DNA of 64,000 nucleotides from Bacteroidota bacterium. Its GTDB lineage: Bacteria; Bacteroidota; Bacteroidia; B-17B0; Aurantibacillaceae. Positions 29,153-39,161 of the stretch are shown piece by piece. The translations under genes and the position numbers were made by a program. Positions within the stretch are counted from its first letter, which is position 1, and each line of letters begins with the position of its first letter. The notes under the pieces were generated by a model that was not told where the DNA came from, did not search any database, and saw only the letters and a list, made by a program, of their open reading frames with translations. The stretch is from contig JAIUNM010000006.1 of NCBI GenBank assembly GCA_020162035.1, positions 98,805 to 162,804 on the forward strand. The letters run 5' to 3'.

Positions 29153-30478
29153 TTAAACTTTATGTTCTACTAAACGAATTGGTTTAATTATATTAAATGT
29201 TGATTTATTTTCGATATTTAAATTAGAGTGTAAACCTAAAGGCTTATCGTTTGAATTTTTATATTTGTTTACACCAACTAATACAACCTTTTCAGTTTTA
29301 AATAACGAAATTAAATTGTTAGCATCTGTTGTTATAATTTCAGAAATTAAACCAGAAGTGTAGGCATTTATAAATCCACCTTTGTTTTCAATTTCTTTAA
29401 ATTTTTCCCAAGCTTTTTCAGCAATTTGTTGTGTTAAAGTTTCAATATAATAAGAACCCTTAGAAATGTCGCATACTTTATCTAAATAACTTTCTTCTTT
29501 TAAAATATGTTGTTGGTTTCTTGCAATTCTTTCCGAAAAAGAATTTGTTTCTTCAAATCCATAATTATAAGGTAATATGCTTAAACTATCACAACCACCA
29601 ATTATAGCGCTCATACCTTCAGTTGTAGTTCTTAATAAATTAGTGTAAGCATCAACATTACTTTTATTTAACTGTGTGGTATTTACATGAATGTGAATTG
29701 GTAATTGAATATTATATTGTTTTTGTACTAAATCAATTAAATTTCTATAAGCTCTAATTTTTGCAATTTCCATAAAAAAATTACCAGCAACCGAACATGT
29801 TAAATGAATTATTTTTTTATTTGTTAATGTATTACCATCAAATAAATAGTTTAAGTATTCGTTTAAATGTGTTAACGTAATAGCTAATTCATTAACTAGT
29901 GTTGCCCCTGCATTTTGATACAATTCAGCATTTACAGATATTGTTTGTAGTTCATTTAAAGTTTCTAAATCTTTAGTTTGATTTGTATGCCATTCTCCAT
30001 ATTTCACTAATAAATAAAGCGGATCAATTAATACAAAACATTTTATTTTAGAATCGTGTGGGTTAATTTGAGAGTGAAAATTTTTCAAATCATTTAACAC
30101 ATGCAAACTATCGTTTGTAAGATAAAACGCACAATAAATATGTTCTATCGAAATATTTTGGATTAATAATGTAGTGTTTATTTTTTTATTTATATAAAAA
30201 CAAATCCCACTTGCTCCACCTTTTAATGCAGCTAATGCTTTTTGATTTGCACTTTTTTCATCTTTTACTTCAATGTGTTCACAAATATCCCAGCCGGTAT
30301 GCGAAAAACAAGAAACTGCTTTTGATGAATTTTCTGAAGTATAATATGGCTCAACAACAATCCCATCTTTGTTAATTTTTTTTAATTCATCAACTGTAAT
30401 CCCTTTTAAATCTTTAGTTAATTGATTACACCAAGTTTCGTAATTGCTTTCTTCAAACGGCGAGAATAAATTATTCAT
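29153..30478 (-). CDS. mutA: Methylmalonyl-CoA mutase small (beta) subunit
   Basis: This is the non-catalytic partner of MutB in the B12-dependent interconversion of methylmalonyl-CoA and succinyl-CoA. The 441-residue protein has the mutase TIM-barrel start (EESNYETWCNQLTKDLKGIT and SHTGWDICEHIE). Later motifs are AGATLVNELAITLTHLNEYL and TTEGMSAIIGGCDSLSILPY. The C-terminal cobalamin-binding domain is reduced and lacks the DxHxxG motif, as expected for the small subunit. No mutB gene follows within the window on this strand. A membrane-protein gene lies 2 nt upstream. Confidence 0.9.
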   Translation of the reverse strand: MNNLFSPFEESNYETWCNQLTKDLKGITVDELKKINKDGIVVEPYYTSENSSKAVSCFSHTGWDICEHIEVKDEKSANQKALAALKGGASGICFYINKKINTTLLIQNISIEHIYCAFYLTNDSLHVLNDLKNFHSQINPHDSKIKCFVLIDPLYLLVKYGEWHTNQTKDLETLNELQTISVNAELYQNAGATLVNELAITLTHLNEYLNYLFDGNTLTNKKIIHLTCSVAGNFFMEIAKIRAYRNLIDLVQKQYNIQLPIHIHVNTTQLNKSNVDAYTNLLRTTTEGMSAIIGGCDSLSILPYNYGFEETNSFSERIARNQQHILKEESYLDKVCDISKGSYYIETLTQQIAEKAWEKFKEIENKGGFINAYTSGLISEIITTDANNLISLFKTEKVVLVGVNKYKNSNDKPLGLHSNLNIENKSTFNIIKPIRLVEHKV

Positions 30479-30480
30479 AA

Positions 30481-31005
30481 TTAAAATAATTGAGCAATTT
30501 CTTTTTTAGTAAAATCTAATGCAATTTGATTTGGCATTTTTTTATCCAAATTAGCAACCAAATTTAAAATAATCATAGCTAACTCATTGCTACTTGCATC
30601 GTGTGCAACTTTGGTAGAACTTATGTTAATTGCTTTAATAATTTCTTCTTTTGCGTTTTTAACTAACTCCCAAGCACTATGGCTTATATAAATTTGTTGC
30701 GATAAATTATGTTCATACTCACTTTTAATGGCTCTAATTAATTCTTGATGGAGTTGATGCGCATTCATACCATGTTTATTAACTCTAACAACCAAACTAT
30801 TAGGGTCAATTCTTTCTAAAAAAATTACAATTCTTTCGTAAGCTTGTAGTTTTAAAGGCGTAACAATTGATTGAGATGTTTTTTTTAATTCATACTCTCT
30901 TTTCTTTTGATCGTTATCTAAAAAACGATTAACTAAAAAAAACGATGCTAATAAAACGGCCGCTGCAGGTAAAATTATTTTTAAAATTTCTATTAATGCT
31001 TCCAT
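30481..31005 (-). CDS. Conserved membrane-anchored protein of unknown function
   Basis: I do not recognise a named family for this 174-residue protein. An N-terminal transmembrane helix (IILPAAAVLLASFFLVNRFL) is followed by a charged helical cytoplasmic region (LKLQAYERIVIFLERIDPN and MNAHQLHQELIRAIKSEYEHN). It starts a unit with mutA, with 2 nt between its stop and the mutA ATG. A link to mutase function is therefore possible but rests on position only. Confidence 0.7.
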   Translation of the reverse strand: MEALIEILKIILPAAAVLLASFFLVNRFLDNDQKKREYELKKTSQSIVTPLKLQAYERIVIFLERIDPNSLVVRVNKHGMNAHQLHQELIRAIKSEYEHNLSQQIYISHSAWELVKNAKEEIIKAINISSTKVAHDASSNELAMIILNLVANLDKKMPNQIALDFTKKEIAQLF

Positions 31006-31174
31006 AAAAGGTATAAATACTAATTTAGTTACAAAGTAACATTTTTGCCTTAAATTTCGCTAATTATTCTTAATTCAAACTATTTAAATGACAAAAATTA
31101 CATTTATTTAGACCTTTTTTATCTTAATTTTATGGAAATTGAAATAAAATTACATCTACAATATAAAAACAAGT

Positions 31175-34100
31175 ATGATTTCTAAAAAACTAATTATTAT
31201 TTTTTTAATTGCAACAGCAACAACTGCAGTAAGTTTAAACTTTATAGTAAAGAAAAAAATGACAAACAAATCTACAATTAATTTAGGGCCTTACGAAAAA
31301 TATGAAAATTTATGGCAACAAGTAAACGATTTTGAAAACAAAGGATTGCCAGAAAGTGCTTTAAAAGTAATTTTAGAAATTTACGAAAAAGCTAAAAAAG
31401 AAGAAAATGCACCTCAATTTGTAAAAGCAGTAATTTATAAACTAAAATACAATCAAACTAAGCAAGAGTTTAGTCAGCAAAAAAACATTGATGAATTAAA
31501 ATTAGAAATTAAAAACAATAAATTTCCAATAAAACCAATTTTACAAAGTTTATTAGCCGATTCTTATTGGCAATATTACCAAGCAAACCGTTGGCAATTC
31601 CATAATCGCTCACAAACTGCACAGTTTAATAACGATGATGTTGCAACGTGGGATTTAAAAACGATAGTTAACGAAACCATTAAACTATACAAAGCTTCTT
31701 TATCCGAAAGCAACTTACTAAAAGAAGTTAAGCTCGATTTGTTTGATGATATTATAAATAAAGGAACACCCGATACTCGTAAATGGAGACCAACTTTATA
31801 CGATTTTTTAGCTCATCGCTCGTTAGATTTTTTTAAAAATAGCGAAGCCGATGTTACTAAAGCAGCCGAACAGTTTGCTATAAAAGAAAACGAGTATTTA
31901 AAACCATACAATGACTTTTTAAAATTTAATGTTAATGCACCAAAAGACAGTTTAGAATTAAAATACTATGCAATAAACTTGTTTAAAGATTTATACAATT
32001 TTAATTTAAAAACATCAAATTTATCAGCTGTTTTAGATTTAGAATTTGAGCGATTAGATTTTGCATATAGCTACTCTAAAAACGAATTAAAAGACTCTCT
32101 TTTTTTAGAAACATTAAATTATTTACAAACAGAATTTAAAAACAGTAAACGTGTTGCCGAAGTAAAACATAGAATTGCACTTTATTATTATAACAAATCT
32201 AGCGCTTATGTTCCTTTACAATCTGATTTATATAAAGATTTTAAACAAAAAGCACATCAAATTTGTACCGAAATAACTAAAGAGTACCCTAACACACGAG
32301 GCGCACAATTAGCTTTTAATACTATAAACACAATAACAAGTAAAGCTTTAAAATTAACATCAGAACAAACTAACGATGTTAATTTACCAAATAGAGTTTT
32401 GGTTAATTACACCAACATTAATAAGTTATATTTTAAAATAGTTAAAACAGATTATTTTGCTCATTCAAAACTTACAGCTAAAACATATGGAGAAAAATTA
32501 TTTGAAAAACTACACACTTTACCAGAAGCTTTAAAATTTACGCAAAGTTTACCCGATGATAAAGATTTTAATAATCACTCTGTCGAAATTAAAATTCCAG
32601 TTTTAGAACCAGGCTATTATATTTTATTAGCCTCAACTGATGAAAAATTTGAATACAACAATGCAATTAATTCATATCAAACATATATTGTAACCGATAT
32701 TGCAACTACTTATAATCGCAAAAAAGAAGGCGGAATTGAATTTTTTGTTTTAAACAGAACTTCTGGTGAACCTTTAGAAAATGCTTCAATTCAAACTTAC
32801 TACTCTAAGTATAACAATACAACATACACTTACGAAATTAAAAAAGGTGGCTTATATAAAACTGATAAAAATGGTAAAGCTTTAATAAACGAAATTCAAT
32901 CCGAATATTATTATAATTATTTTGTAGAAATTATTACCGAAAAAGAAAAATACGTTTCTAGTAGTCATTTATATAATTATAGAGATGGCGGAAATCAAAA
33001 ACCTCACATTAAAACACATATTTTTACAGATAGATCAATTTATCGACCAGGGCAAACAATTTATTTTAAAGCTTTGGTAATGCAAAGTAATGGCAACAAC
33101 AAGTACCAATTGTTAACCAATCATTCAACTAATTTAATTTTTTACGATGTTAACCATCAAAAAGTAGCAGAGCAACGATTAACAACTAATGAATATGGAA
33201 CTGTTGCTGGATCTTTTATTGCACCAAATGGTGTATTAACTGGTCAAATGCATATAACAGACGGACATGGTTCAATTTATTTTTCGGTTGAAGAATATAA
33301 ACGCCCAAAATTTGAAACCTATTTTGACACACTTAAAGGAAGTTACAAATTAAATGATAATGTAAAAGTTAAAGGTATTGCTAAAGCTTACGCAGGTAAT
33401 TTTATTGATGGAGCAAATGTAAAATATAGGGTACAAAGAGTTGTAAGTTATCCATATTGGTGTTATTGGTATCGCCCATATTCTAATTATGGTACATCTG
33501 TTGAAATTACAAATGGTGCTTGCGAAACAAATGCAAAAGGTGAATATGAAATAGAATTTAAAGCACTACCAGACCCAACAGCCGATAATAAAAATAACCC
33601 AACTTATTTATATACAATTATTGCCGATGTTACAGATATTAATGGCGAAACACGAAGCACTAAAACATTTTTTAGAGTTGCTAACCACGCACTCGAACTA
33701 AGCGTTAATGTTCCAGAAACAATTAATACAAATAATTTACCAAAAATTACAATTAGCGCACATAATTTAAATGGTGTTGAAGAAAATGCAAAAGGAACTT
33801 TTAATGTTTACAGTTTAAAACAAAACACAAAAATATTTAGAAAACGTTTATGGGCTCAACCCGACAAACATCTTTTTACTAGAGAAGAATATTACAAACT
33901 ATTTCCAAATGATATGTATGACGATGAAACAAATATTTATAAGTGGGAACGATTAAAATTAATGTTTTCTAAAAACTTCGATACTAAAACTTCTAAAAAC
34001 AATATTTACAACGAATTTGAAAATTTACCACAAGGTGTTTATGTTATCGAAACAAATTGTAAGGATAAAAACAATCAAGATGTAAAAACAATTAATTATG

Positions 34101-37100
34101 TAACAATTTTTAATCCAACTAAAAATGAATTACCAGTTGCAAAACCGTTTTGGCCTTTACCCATTAAAACTACCTGCGAACCTGGCGACACTGCAAAAAT
34201 TATTTTAGCTTCATCTTACAAAAATGTTCATCTCTTAAATAGAACTGAAAGCGAAGTAGATGATAAATTCCAAATAATTTCTACTTCATTAAATTTTATT
34301 TCTACTCAAATAAACGAAAATAATAGAGGAGGAATTATTAACCATTATGTTTTTGTAAAACATGGCAGGTTTTATTCTTACACAAGTCACATTACCGTTC
34401 CTTTTTCTAATAAATTATTAAACATTGAGTATGCAACGTTTAGAGATAAGTTATTACCAGGGCAACAAGAACAATGGCAAATAATTATTAAAAATAAAAA
34501 TGGAGAAAAAGTTGCTGCAGAAATGTTAGCTGCAATGTACGATGCAAGTTTAGATGCGTTTAAACCACACTATTGGAGTTTTTATCCTTTTGTTAGTTAT
34601 TATGCGCGTTACAATTGGATAAGTGAAAATGAAAGAATTACTAATGGGTATATTCATAATGAAATTAATTCGAGGTACGTAAACGTTGATGAAATTGAGT
34701 ATGATGCATTAAATAGTTTTGGTTTATATTATTACAACAGATATGGATATTATGATAAAAGCTATGAATATGATAGTTTTTCAAAAGGTGATTATGCTGA
34801 TGATGAAGGAGGATTAGAAAAATCTAAAGAAGAAGCTAGACCAACTACTACAAAAAAAATAGCAGCAGTAGCACCTGCGCAAGAATCTTCAACAGGCATG
34901 ACAATGTCTAGAGCAGGAGGTAAAAATAGTTCAGCTGCTGAGAATAAAGATGGCGAAGGAGACAATAGTTCTTTAGATGGTTTAGCTGAATCTAACACTA
35001 CTTCTGGTAATTTAAATGATATTGTGCCTCGCAAAAATTTTAACGAAACGGCTTTCTTTTACCCTCAACTTCAAACCAACGAAAAAGGCGAAATAATTAT
35101 TAAATTTACTATTCCCGAAAGCCTTACCAAGTGGAAGTTTATGACTTTAGCGCATACTAAAGATTTAAGCATTGGGCAATCTGTAAAAGAAGTTGTTACT
35201 CAAAAAGAATTAATGGTTCAACCAAATGCACCTCGCTTTTTTAGAGAGTTTGACACATTAAATTTTGTTAGTAAAATAGCCAATCTTAATAAAAATTTAT
35301 TAAACGGAATTGCAGAACTTAAATTTTACGATGCAATAACAGAAACAGATATCACTTCAAAAATAATTAGTAAACAAATTACTCAATCGTTTACTATTGA
35401 GCCACAACAAAGCACATCAGTTAGGTGGTCAATAATTATACCGCAAGAGTATCAAGCCATTAAATATAAAATTGTTGCTAAAGCAGGTAATTTTAGCGAT
35501 GGCGAAGAAATGGTAATTCCTGTTTTAACTAACAGAATGTTGGTAACAGAAAGTATGCCTTTGCCAATAAGAGGAAATCAAACCAAAGATTTTACATTTA
35601 CTAAATTTATAAATCAAAACAACAATTCATCTACATTAAAAAATCATGCTTTAACTTTAGAGTTTACAGCTAACCCTGCATGGTATGCAGTGCAAAGCTT
35701 ACCGTATTTAATGGAGTACCCTTACGAGTGTAGCGAACAAACCTTTGCAAGATATTATGCTAACGCTTTGGCATCGCATATAGCAAACTCTAAACCTAAA
35801 ATTAAACAAGTGTTCGAAAGTTGGAAAACTAGTAGTCCAGAGGCTTTTTACTCTAACCTTCAAAAAAATGAAGAGTTAAAAGCTGTTATTTTACAAGAAA
35901 CACCATGGGTATTAGAAAGTAAAAACGAAACCGAAAATAAAAAACGCGTGGGCTTATTGTTTGATTTAAACAAAATGAGCTACGAATTAAATGGTGCTTT
36001 AACTAAATTACAAAAAGCACAATCGGGCAATGGTGGCTGGCCATGGTTTAAAAACTGTCCCGAAGATTGGTATATAACCCAATACATTGCAACAGGTTTT
36101 GCACATTTACAAAAATTAAACGCAACCGATGCTTATAAAAATTATAGCATACAACAAATGGTGAATAATGCAGTTTTGTTTTGCGACAAAAAACTTAAAC
36201 AAGATTTTGATTATATTAAAAAACACAACAAAAATTATTTAAACGAAAATCATTTAAGTTATATGCACATACAATATTTATATATGCGTAGTTATTTTGA
36301 TGTTAAACAGTTACCATTATCAAAAAGTTGTAACGAAGCTGTTGAATATTTTAAAAAACAAGCACAAAAATATTGGTTACAAAACAGCAGGTACATGCAA
36401 GGCATGATTGCGCTAAGTTTAAATAGATTTGGCGACAAAAAAACACCAACCGATATAATGAAATCGTTAAAAGAAAACGCTTTAAATAATGAAGAGATGG
36501 GCATGTATTGGAAAGATAATTATGCAGGCTACTATTGGTACCAGGCACCAATTGAAATGCAAGCACTTATGATTGAAGCTTTTGATGAGGTAAGCAACGA
36601 TTTAAAAGCTGTTGATGATTTAAAAACGTGGCTAATAAAAAGTAAACAAACTCAAAATTGGGGTACAACACGCGCAACCTCCGAAGCAATTTATGCTATG
36701 TTGTTAAGGGGGTCTGATTGGTTAGCTACCGAACCAAATGTTGAAATTAATTTAGGAAATGTAAAAATAAATCCTAAAACAGATAAAGACATTAAAGTAG
36801 AACCTGGAACAGGCTATTTTAAAAAGGTATTTACCGGAAATGAAATACAACCAAGCATGGGCAAAGTAAAAGTTGTTAAAAAAGATGCAGGTGTAAGTTA
36901 CGGAAGCTTGTATTGGCAGTACTTTGAACAACTAGATAAAATTACCCCGCACGAAACGCCTTTAAAATTAAACAAAAAACTATTTGTAGAAAAAAATACA
37001 GCAAGTGGCCCAGTTATTGAACCAATAACTAAAAACAAATTAAAAGTAGGCGATAAAGTAATTGTACGTATTGAGTTAAGAGTAGATAGAGATATGGAAT

Positions 37101-37375
37101 ATGTACATTTAAAAGATATGCGCGCAAGTGGTTTTGAACCTTTAAACGTTTTAAGCAGATACAAATACCAAGATGGTTTAGGTTATTACGAAGCTACTAA
37201 AGATGCAAGCACAAACTTTTTTATATCGTATTTACCAAAAGGCACCTTTGTTTTTGAGTACCCATTAGTTGTAAGCCATGCAGGTAATTTTAGTAATGGC
37301 ATAAGCACAATACAATGTATGTATGCACCTGAATTTACTAGCCACAGCGAGGGAATTAGAGTTAAAGTGGAATAA
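31175..37375 (+). CDS. Bacterial alpha-2-macroglobulin family protein with intact thioester
   Basis: This is a 2066-residue exported protease trap. An N-terminal hydrophobic segment (LIIIFLIATATTAVSLNFIV) has no lipobox Cys, so membrane anchoring by an uncleaved signal is likely. About 450 residues of helical, TPR-like sequence come first. The macroglobulin domains follow, including FTDRSIYRPGQTIYFKALV. A low-complexity linker with EEARPTTTKKIAAVAP and GGKNSSAAENKDGEGDNSS precedes the bait-like region. The conserved FNETAFFYPQL then leads into FTIPESLTKWKFM. The thioester motif is YECSEQTFARY with C1519 and Q1522. No penicillin-binding protein 1C gene, a common neighbour in Proteobacteria, is adjacent. 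Confidence 0.9.
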   Translation: MISKKLIIIFLIATATTAVSLNFIVKKKMTNKSTINLGPYEKYENLWQQVNDFENKGLPESALKVILEIYEKAKKEENAPQFVKAVIYKLKYNQTKQEFSQQKNIDELKLEIKNNKFPIKPILQSLLADSYWQYYQANRWQFHNRSQTAQFNNDDVATWDLKTIVNETIKLYKASLSESNLLKEVKLDLFDDIINKGTPDTRKWRPTLYDFLAHRSLDFFKNSEADVTKAAEQFAIKENEYLKPYNDFLKFNVNAPKDSLELKYYAINLFKDLYNFNLKTSNLSAVLDLEFERLDFAYSYSKNELKDSLFLETLNYLQTEFKNSKRVAEVKHRIALYYYNKSSAYVPLQSDLYKDFKQKAHQICTEITKEYPNTRGAQLAFNTINTITSKALKLTSEQTNDVNLPNRVLVNYTNINKLYFKIVKTDYFAHSKLTAKTYGEKLFEKLHTLPEALKFTQSLPDDKDFNNHSVEIKIPVLEPGYYILLASTDEKFEYNNAINSYQTYIVTDIATTYNRKKEGGIEFFVLNRTSGEPLENASIQTYYSKYNNTTYTYEIKKGGLYKTDKNGKALINEIQSEYYYNYFVEIITEKEKYVSSSHLYNYRDGGNQKPHIKTHIFTDRSIYRPGQTIYFKALVMQSNGNNKYQLLTNHSTNLIFYDVNHQKVAEQRLTTNEYGTVAGSFIAPNGVLTGQMHITDGHGSIYFSVEEYKRPKFETYFDTLKGSYKLNDNVKVKGIAKAYAGNFIDGANVKYRVQRVVSYPYWCYWYRPYSNYGTSVEITNGACETNAKGEYEIEFKALPDPTADNKNNPTYLYTIIADVTDINGETRSTKTFFRVANHALELSVNVPETINTNNLPKITISAHNLNGVEENAKGTFNVYSLKQNTKIFRKRLWAQPDKHLFTREEYYKLFPNDMYDDETNIYKWERLKLMFSKNFDTKTSKNNIYNEFENLPQGVYVIETNCKDKNNQDVKTINYVTIFNPTKNELPVAKPFWPLPIKTTCEPGDTAKIILASSYKNVHLLNRTESEVDDKFQIISTSLNFISTQINENNRGGIINHYVFVKHGRFYSYTSHITVPFSNKLLNIEYATFRDKLLPGQQEQWQIIIKNKNGEKVAAEMLAAMYDASLDAFKPHYWSFYPFVSYYARYNWISENERITNGYIHNEINSRYVNVDEIEYDALNSFGLYYYNRYGYYDKSYEYDSFSKGDYADDEGGLEKSKEEARPTTTKKIAAVAPAQESSTGMTMSRAGGKNSSAAENKDGEGDNSSLDGLAESNTTSGNLNDIVPRKNFNETAFFYPQLQTNEKGEIIIKFTIPESLTKWKFMTLAHTKDLSIGQSVKEVVTQKELMVQPNAPRFFREFDTLNFVSKIANLNKNLLNGIAELKFYDAITETDITSKIISKQITQSFTIEPQQSTSVRWSIIIPQEYQAIKYKIVAKAGNFSDGEEMVIPVLTNRMLVTESMPLPIRGNQTKDFTFTKFINQNNNSSTLKNHALTLEFTANPAWYAVQSLPYLMEYPYECSEQTFARYYANALASHIANSKPKIKQVFESWKTSSPEAFYSNLQKNEELKAVILQETPWVLESKNETENKKRVGLLFDLNKMSYELNGALTKLQKAQSGNGGWPWFKNCPEDWYITQYIATGFAHLQKLNATDAYKNYSIQQMVNNAVLFCDKKLKQDFDYIKKHNKNYLNENHLSYMHIQYLYMRSYFDVKQLPLSKSCNEAVEYFKKQAQKYWLQNSRYMQGMIALSLNRFGDKKTPTDIMKSLKENALNNEEMGMYWKDNYAGYYWYQAPIEMQALMIEAFDEVSNDLKAVDDLKTWLIKSKQTQNWGTTRATSEAIYAMLLRGSDWLATEPNVEINLGNVKINPKTDKDIKVEPGTGYFKKVFTGNEIQPSMGKVKVVKKDAGVSYGSLYWQYFEQLDKITPHETPLKLNKKLFVEKNTASGPVIEPITKNKLKVGDKVIVRIELRVDRDMEYVHLKDMRASGFEPLNVLSRYKYQDGLGYYEATKDASTNFFISYLPKGTFVFEYPLVVSHAGNFSNGISTIQCMYAPEFTSHSEGIRVKVE

Positions 37376-37420
37376 AAATTTATGAAAAATTTAAAAACTA
37401 AAAGGCTCCGCAGGATTTCG

Positions 37421-37442
37421 CCTGCCTGCCGGCAAAGGCAGG
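37421..37442. repeat. GC-rich palindrome between the macroglobulin gene and glyS
   Basis: CCTGCC at 37421-37426 and GGCAGG at 37437-37442 flank a 10-nt centre containing GCCGGC. The GC-rich stretch runs from about 37403 to 37453 in an AT-rich gap. It resembles short dispersed palindromes common in Bacteroidota intergenic DNA and may serve as transcription end signal for the macroglobulin gene. The remainder of the 37376-37616 gap holds only the glyS promoter. Confidence 0.65.
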
Positions 37443-37560
37443 TGTGTTAGGCTTTGCTTTAGCTAATTCTGAGGCAATAAATATGTAGTATTTAAAGAAA
37501 CATAAAGCACGTTTAAACGCATTGCTTTTTTTAATATAAAATTTATCTCAAATTTAGATT

Positions 37561-37592
37561 TTTGGCTAAAACTAAAATAAACTTTACTTTTG
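37561..37592 (+). promoter_or_regulatory. Bacteroidota-type promoter of glyS-purD
   Basis: TTTG at 37561-37564 is followed after 20 nt by TACTTTTG at 37585-37592, a full match to the -33/-7 consensus. The glyS ATG is 24 nt further on. A TTG-initiated extension of glyS would begin at 37590, inside the -7 box, so the box also settles the start. Confidence 0.7.
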
Positions 37593-37616
37593 TGGCTTCA
37601 ATTAAAGCTACAAATT

Positions 37617-39158
37617 ATGTCTGTTAAACCCGAAGATTTTTTTAAAAATATTATTTCGCATTGCAAAGAGTATGGCTACATTTTTCAAAGCTCCGAAATT
37701 TATGATGGCCTAAGTGCTGTTTACGATTACGGACAAAATGGAGCCGAATTAAAAAAGAACATTCGCGAATATTGGTGGAAAGCCATGGTGCAAATGCACG
37801 AAAATATTGTAGGGATTGATGCTTCTATTTTTATGCACCCAACAACCTGGAAAGCAAGCGGACACGTTGATGCATTTAACGACCCATTAATTGATAATAA
37901 AGACAGCAAAAAACGTTACCGTGCCGATGTTTTAATTGAAGAACATGTTGCTAAAATTGAAGATAAAATAAATAAAGAAGTTGAAAAAGCAGCTAAACGC
38001 TTCGAAAATTTTGATGCGACAATGTTTAAATCAACAAACGCAAGGGTTTTAGAGTATCAAAAAAAGATAGATGAAATTAACTCACGCTTTAAAAATGCAT
38101 TAAACGATAACAATTTAGCCGAGGTAAAACAAATTATTATTGATTGCGAAATTGTTTGCCCAATAAGTGGCAGCCGCAACTGGACAGATGTTCGCCAGTT
38201 TAATTTAATGTTCAGCACATCTATGGGTTCGGTAAGCGAAGAGGCAAGCACCATTTATTTACGCCCCGAAACTGCACAAGGTATTTTTGTAAACTATTTA
38301 AACGTTCAAAAAACCGGCAGAATGAAATTGCCTTTTGGTATTGCTCAAACAGGTAAAGCTTTTAGAAACGAAATTGTAGCGCGACAATTTATTTTTAGAA
38401 TGCGCGAGTTTGAACAAATGGAAATGCAATTTTTTGTAAAACCTGGCACCGAAATGCAATATTACGAAGAGTGGAAAAACAAACGCTTAGCTTGGCATTT
38501 AAGTTTAGGTTTAGGAAAAGAAAATTACAAATTTCACGACCATATAAAATTAGCACATTACGCAAATGCAGCTTGCGATATTGAGTTTCAGTTTCCGTTT
38601 GGGTTTAAAGAATTAGAAGGCATACACAGTCGTACCGATTTTGATTTAAAACAACACGAACAATATAGCGGAAAAAAATTACAATATTTTGATGTTGAAG
38701 AAAACAAATCATACGTGCCTTATGTTGTTGAAACAAGCGTAGGATTAGACAGATTGTTTTTATCAATTTTAAGTGCAGCGTATAAAGAAGAACCGCTTGA
38801 AAATGGTGAAACACGTACAGTTTTAAATCTTCCGCCAGCATTAGCACCAATTAAAATTGCTGTGTTTCCTTTGGTAAAAAAAGACGGACTACCCGAATTG
38901 GCAGAATCTATTATAAATGATTTAAAATTTGATTATGCAGTTGCTTATGACGAAAAAGACACTGTAGGTAAACGTTATCGCAGACACGATGCAATTGGCA
39001 CTCCGTATTGTATAACGGTTGATCATCAAAGCAAAGAAGACAAAACTGTAACTGTAAGACACAGAGATACAATGCAGCAAGAACGGTTACCAATTACCGA
39101 ATTAAATAAATTTTTTGAAAACAAAGTAAGTTTTAAAAGTTTGCTAAAACAATTATAA
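37617..39158 (+). CDS. glyS: Glycine-tRNA ligase (dimeric type)
   Basis: This enzyme charges tRNA-Gly. The 513-residue protein is the single-chain alpha2 class II enzyme related to eukaryotic and Gram-positive GlyRS, not the GlyQ/GlyS tetramer. Visible features are FFKNIISHCKEYGYIFQSSE at the start, IYLRPETAQGIFVNYL, class II motif 2 in FRNEIVARQFIFRMREFEQM, and motif 3 near VVETSVGLDRLFL. The C-terminal anticodon-binding domain includes APIKIAVFPLVKK. The ATG at 37617 is used for the reason given for the promoter. purD follows by 3 nt. Confidence 0.95.
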   Translation: MSVKPEDFFKNIISHCKEYGYIFQSSEIYDGLSAVYDYGQNGAELKKNIREYWWKAMVQMHENIVGIDASIFMHPTTWKASGHVDAFNDPLIDNKDSKKRYRADVLIEEHVAKIEDKINKEVEKAAKRFENFDATMFKSTNARVLEYQKKIDEINSRFKNALNDNNLAEVKQIIIDCEIVCPISGSRNWTDVRQFNLMFSTSMGSVSEEASTIYLRPETAQGIFVNYLNVQKTGRMKLPFGIAQTGKAFRNEIVARQFIFRMREFEQMEMQFFVKPGTEMQYYEEWKNKRLAWHLSLGLGKENYKFHDHIKLAHYANAACDIEFQFPFGFKELEGIHSRTDFDLKQHEQYSGKKLQYFDVEENKSYVPYVVETSVGLDRLFLSILSAAYKEEPLENGETRTVLNLPPALAPIKIAVFPLVKKDGLPELAESIINDLKFDYAVAYDEKDTVGKRYRRHDAIGTPYCITVDHQSKEDKTVTVRHRDTMQQERLPITELNKFFENKVSFKSLLKQL

Positions 39159-39161
39159 ATT

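Noticed and set aside
29142..29156. AGTTTA-AAT-TAAACT between nuoN and mutA as a bidirectional terminator
   Set aside because: The stem is short, has no GC pairs beyond one per arm and no T-run, so it is too weak to call.
31028..31040. GTTAC-AAA-GTAAC inverted repeat upstream of the hypothetical membrane gene
   Set aside because: Five-base arms in AT-rich DNA are expected by chance, and there is no T-tract or promoter match.
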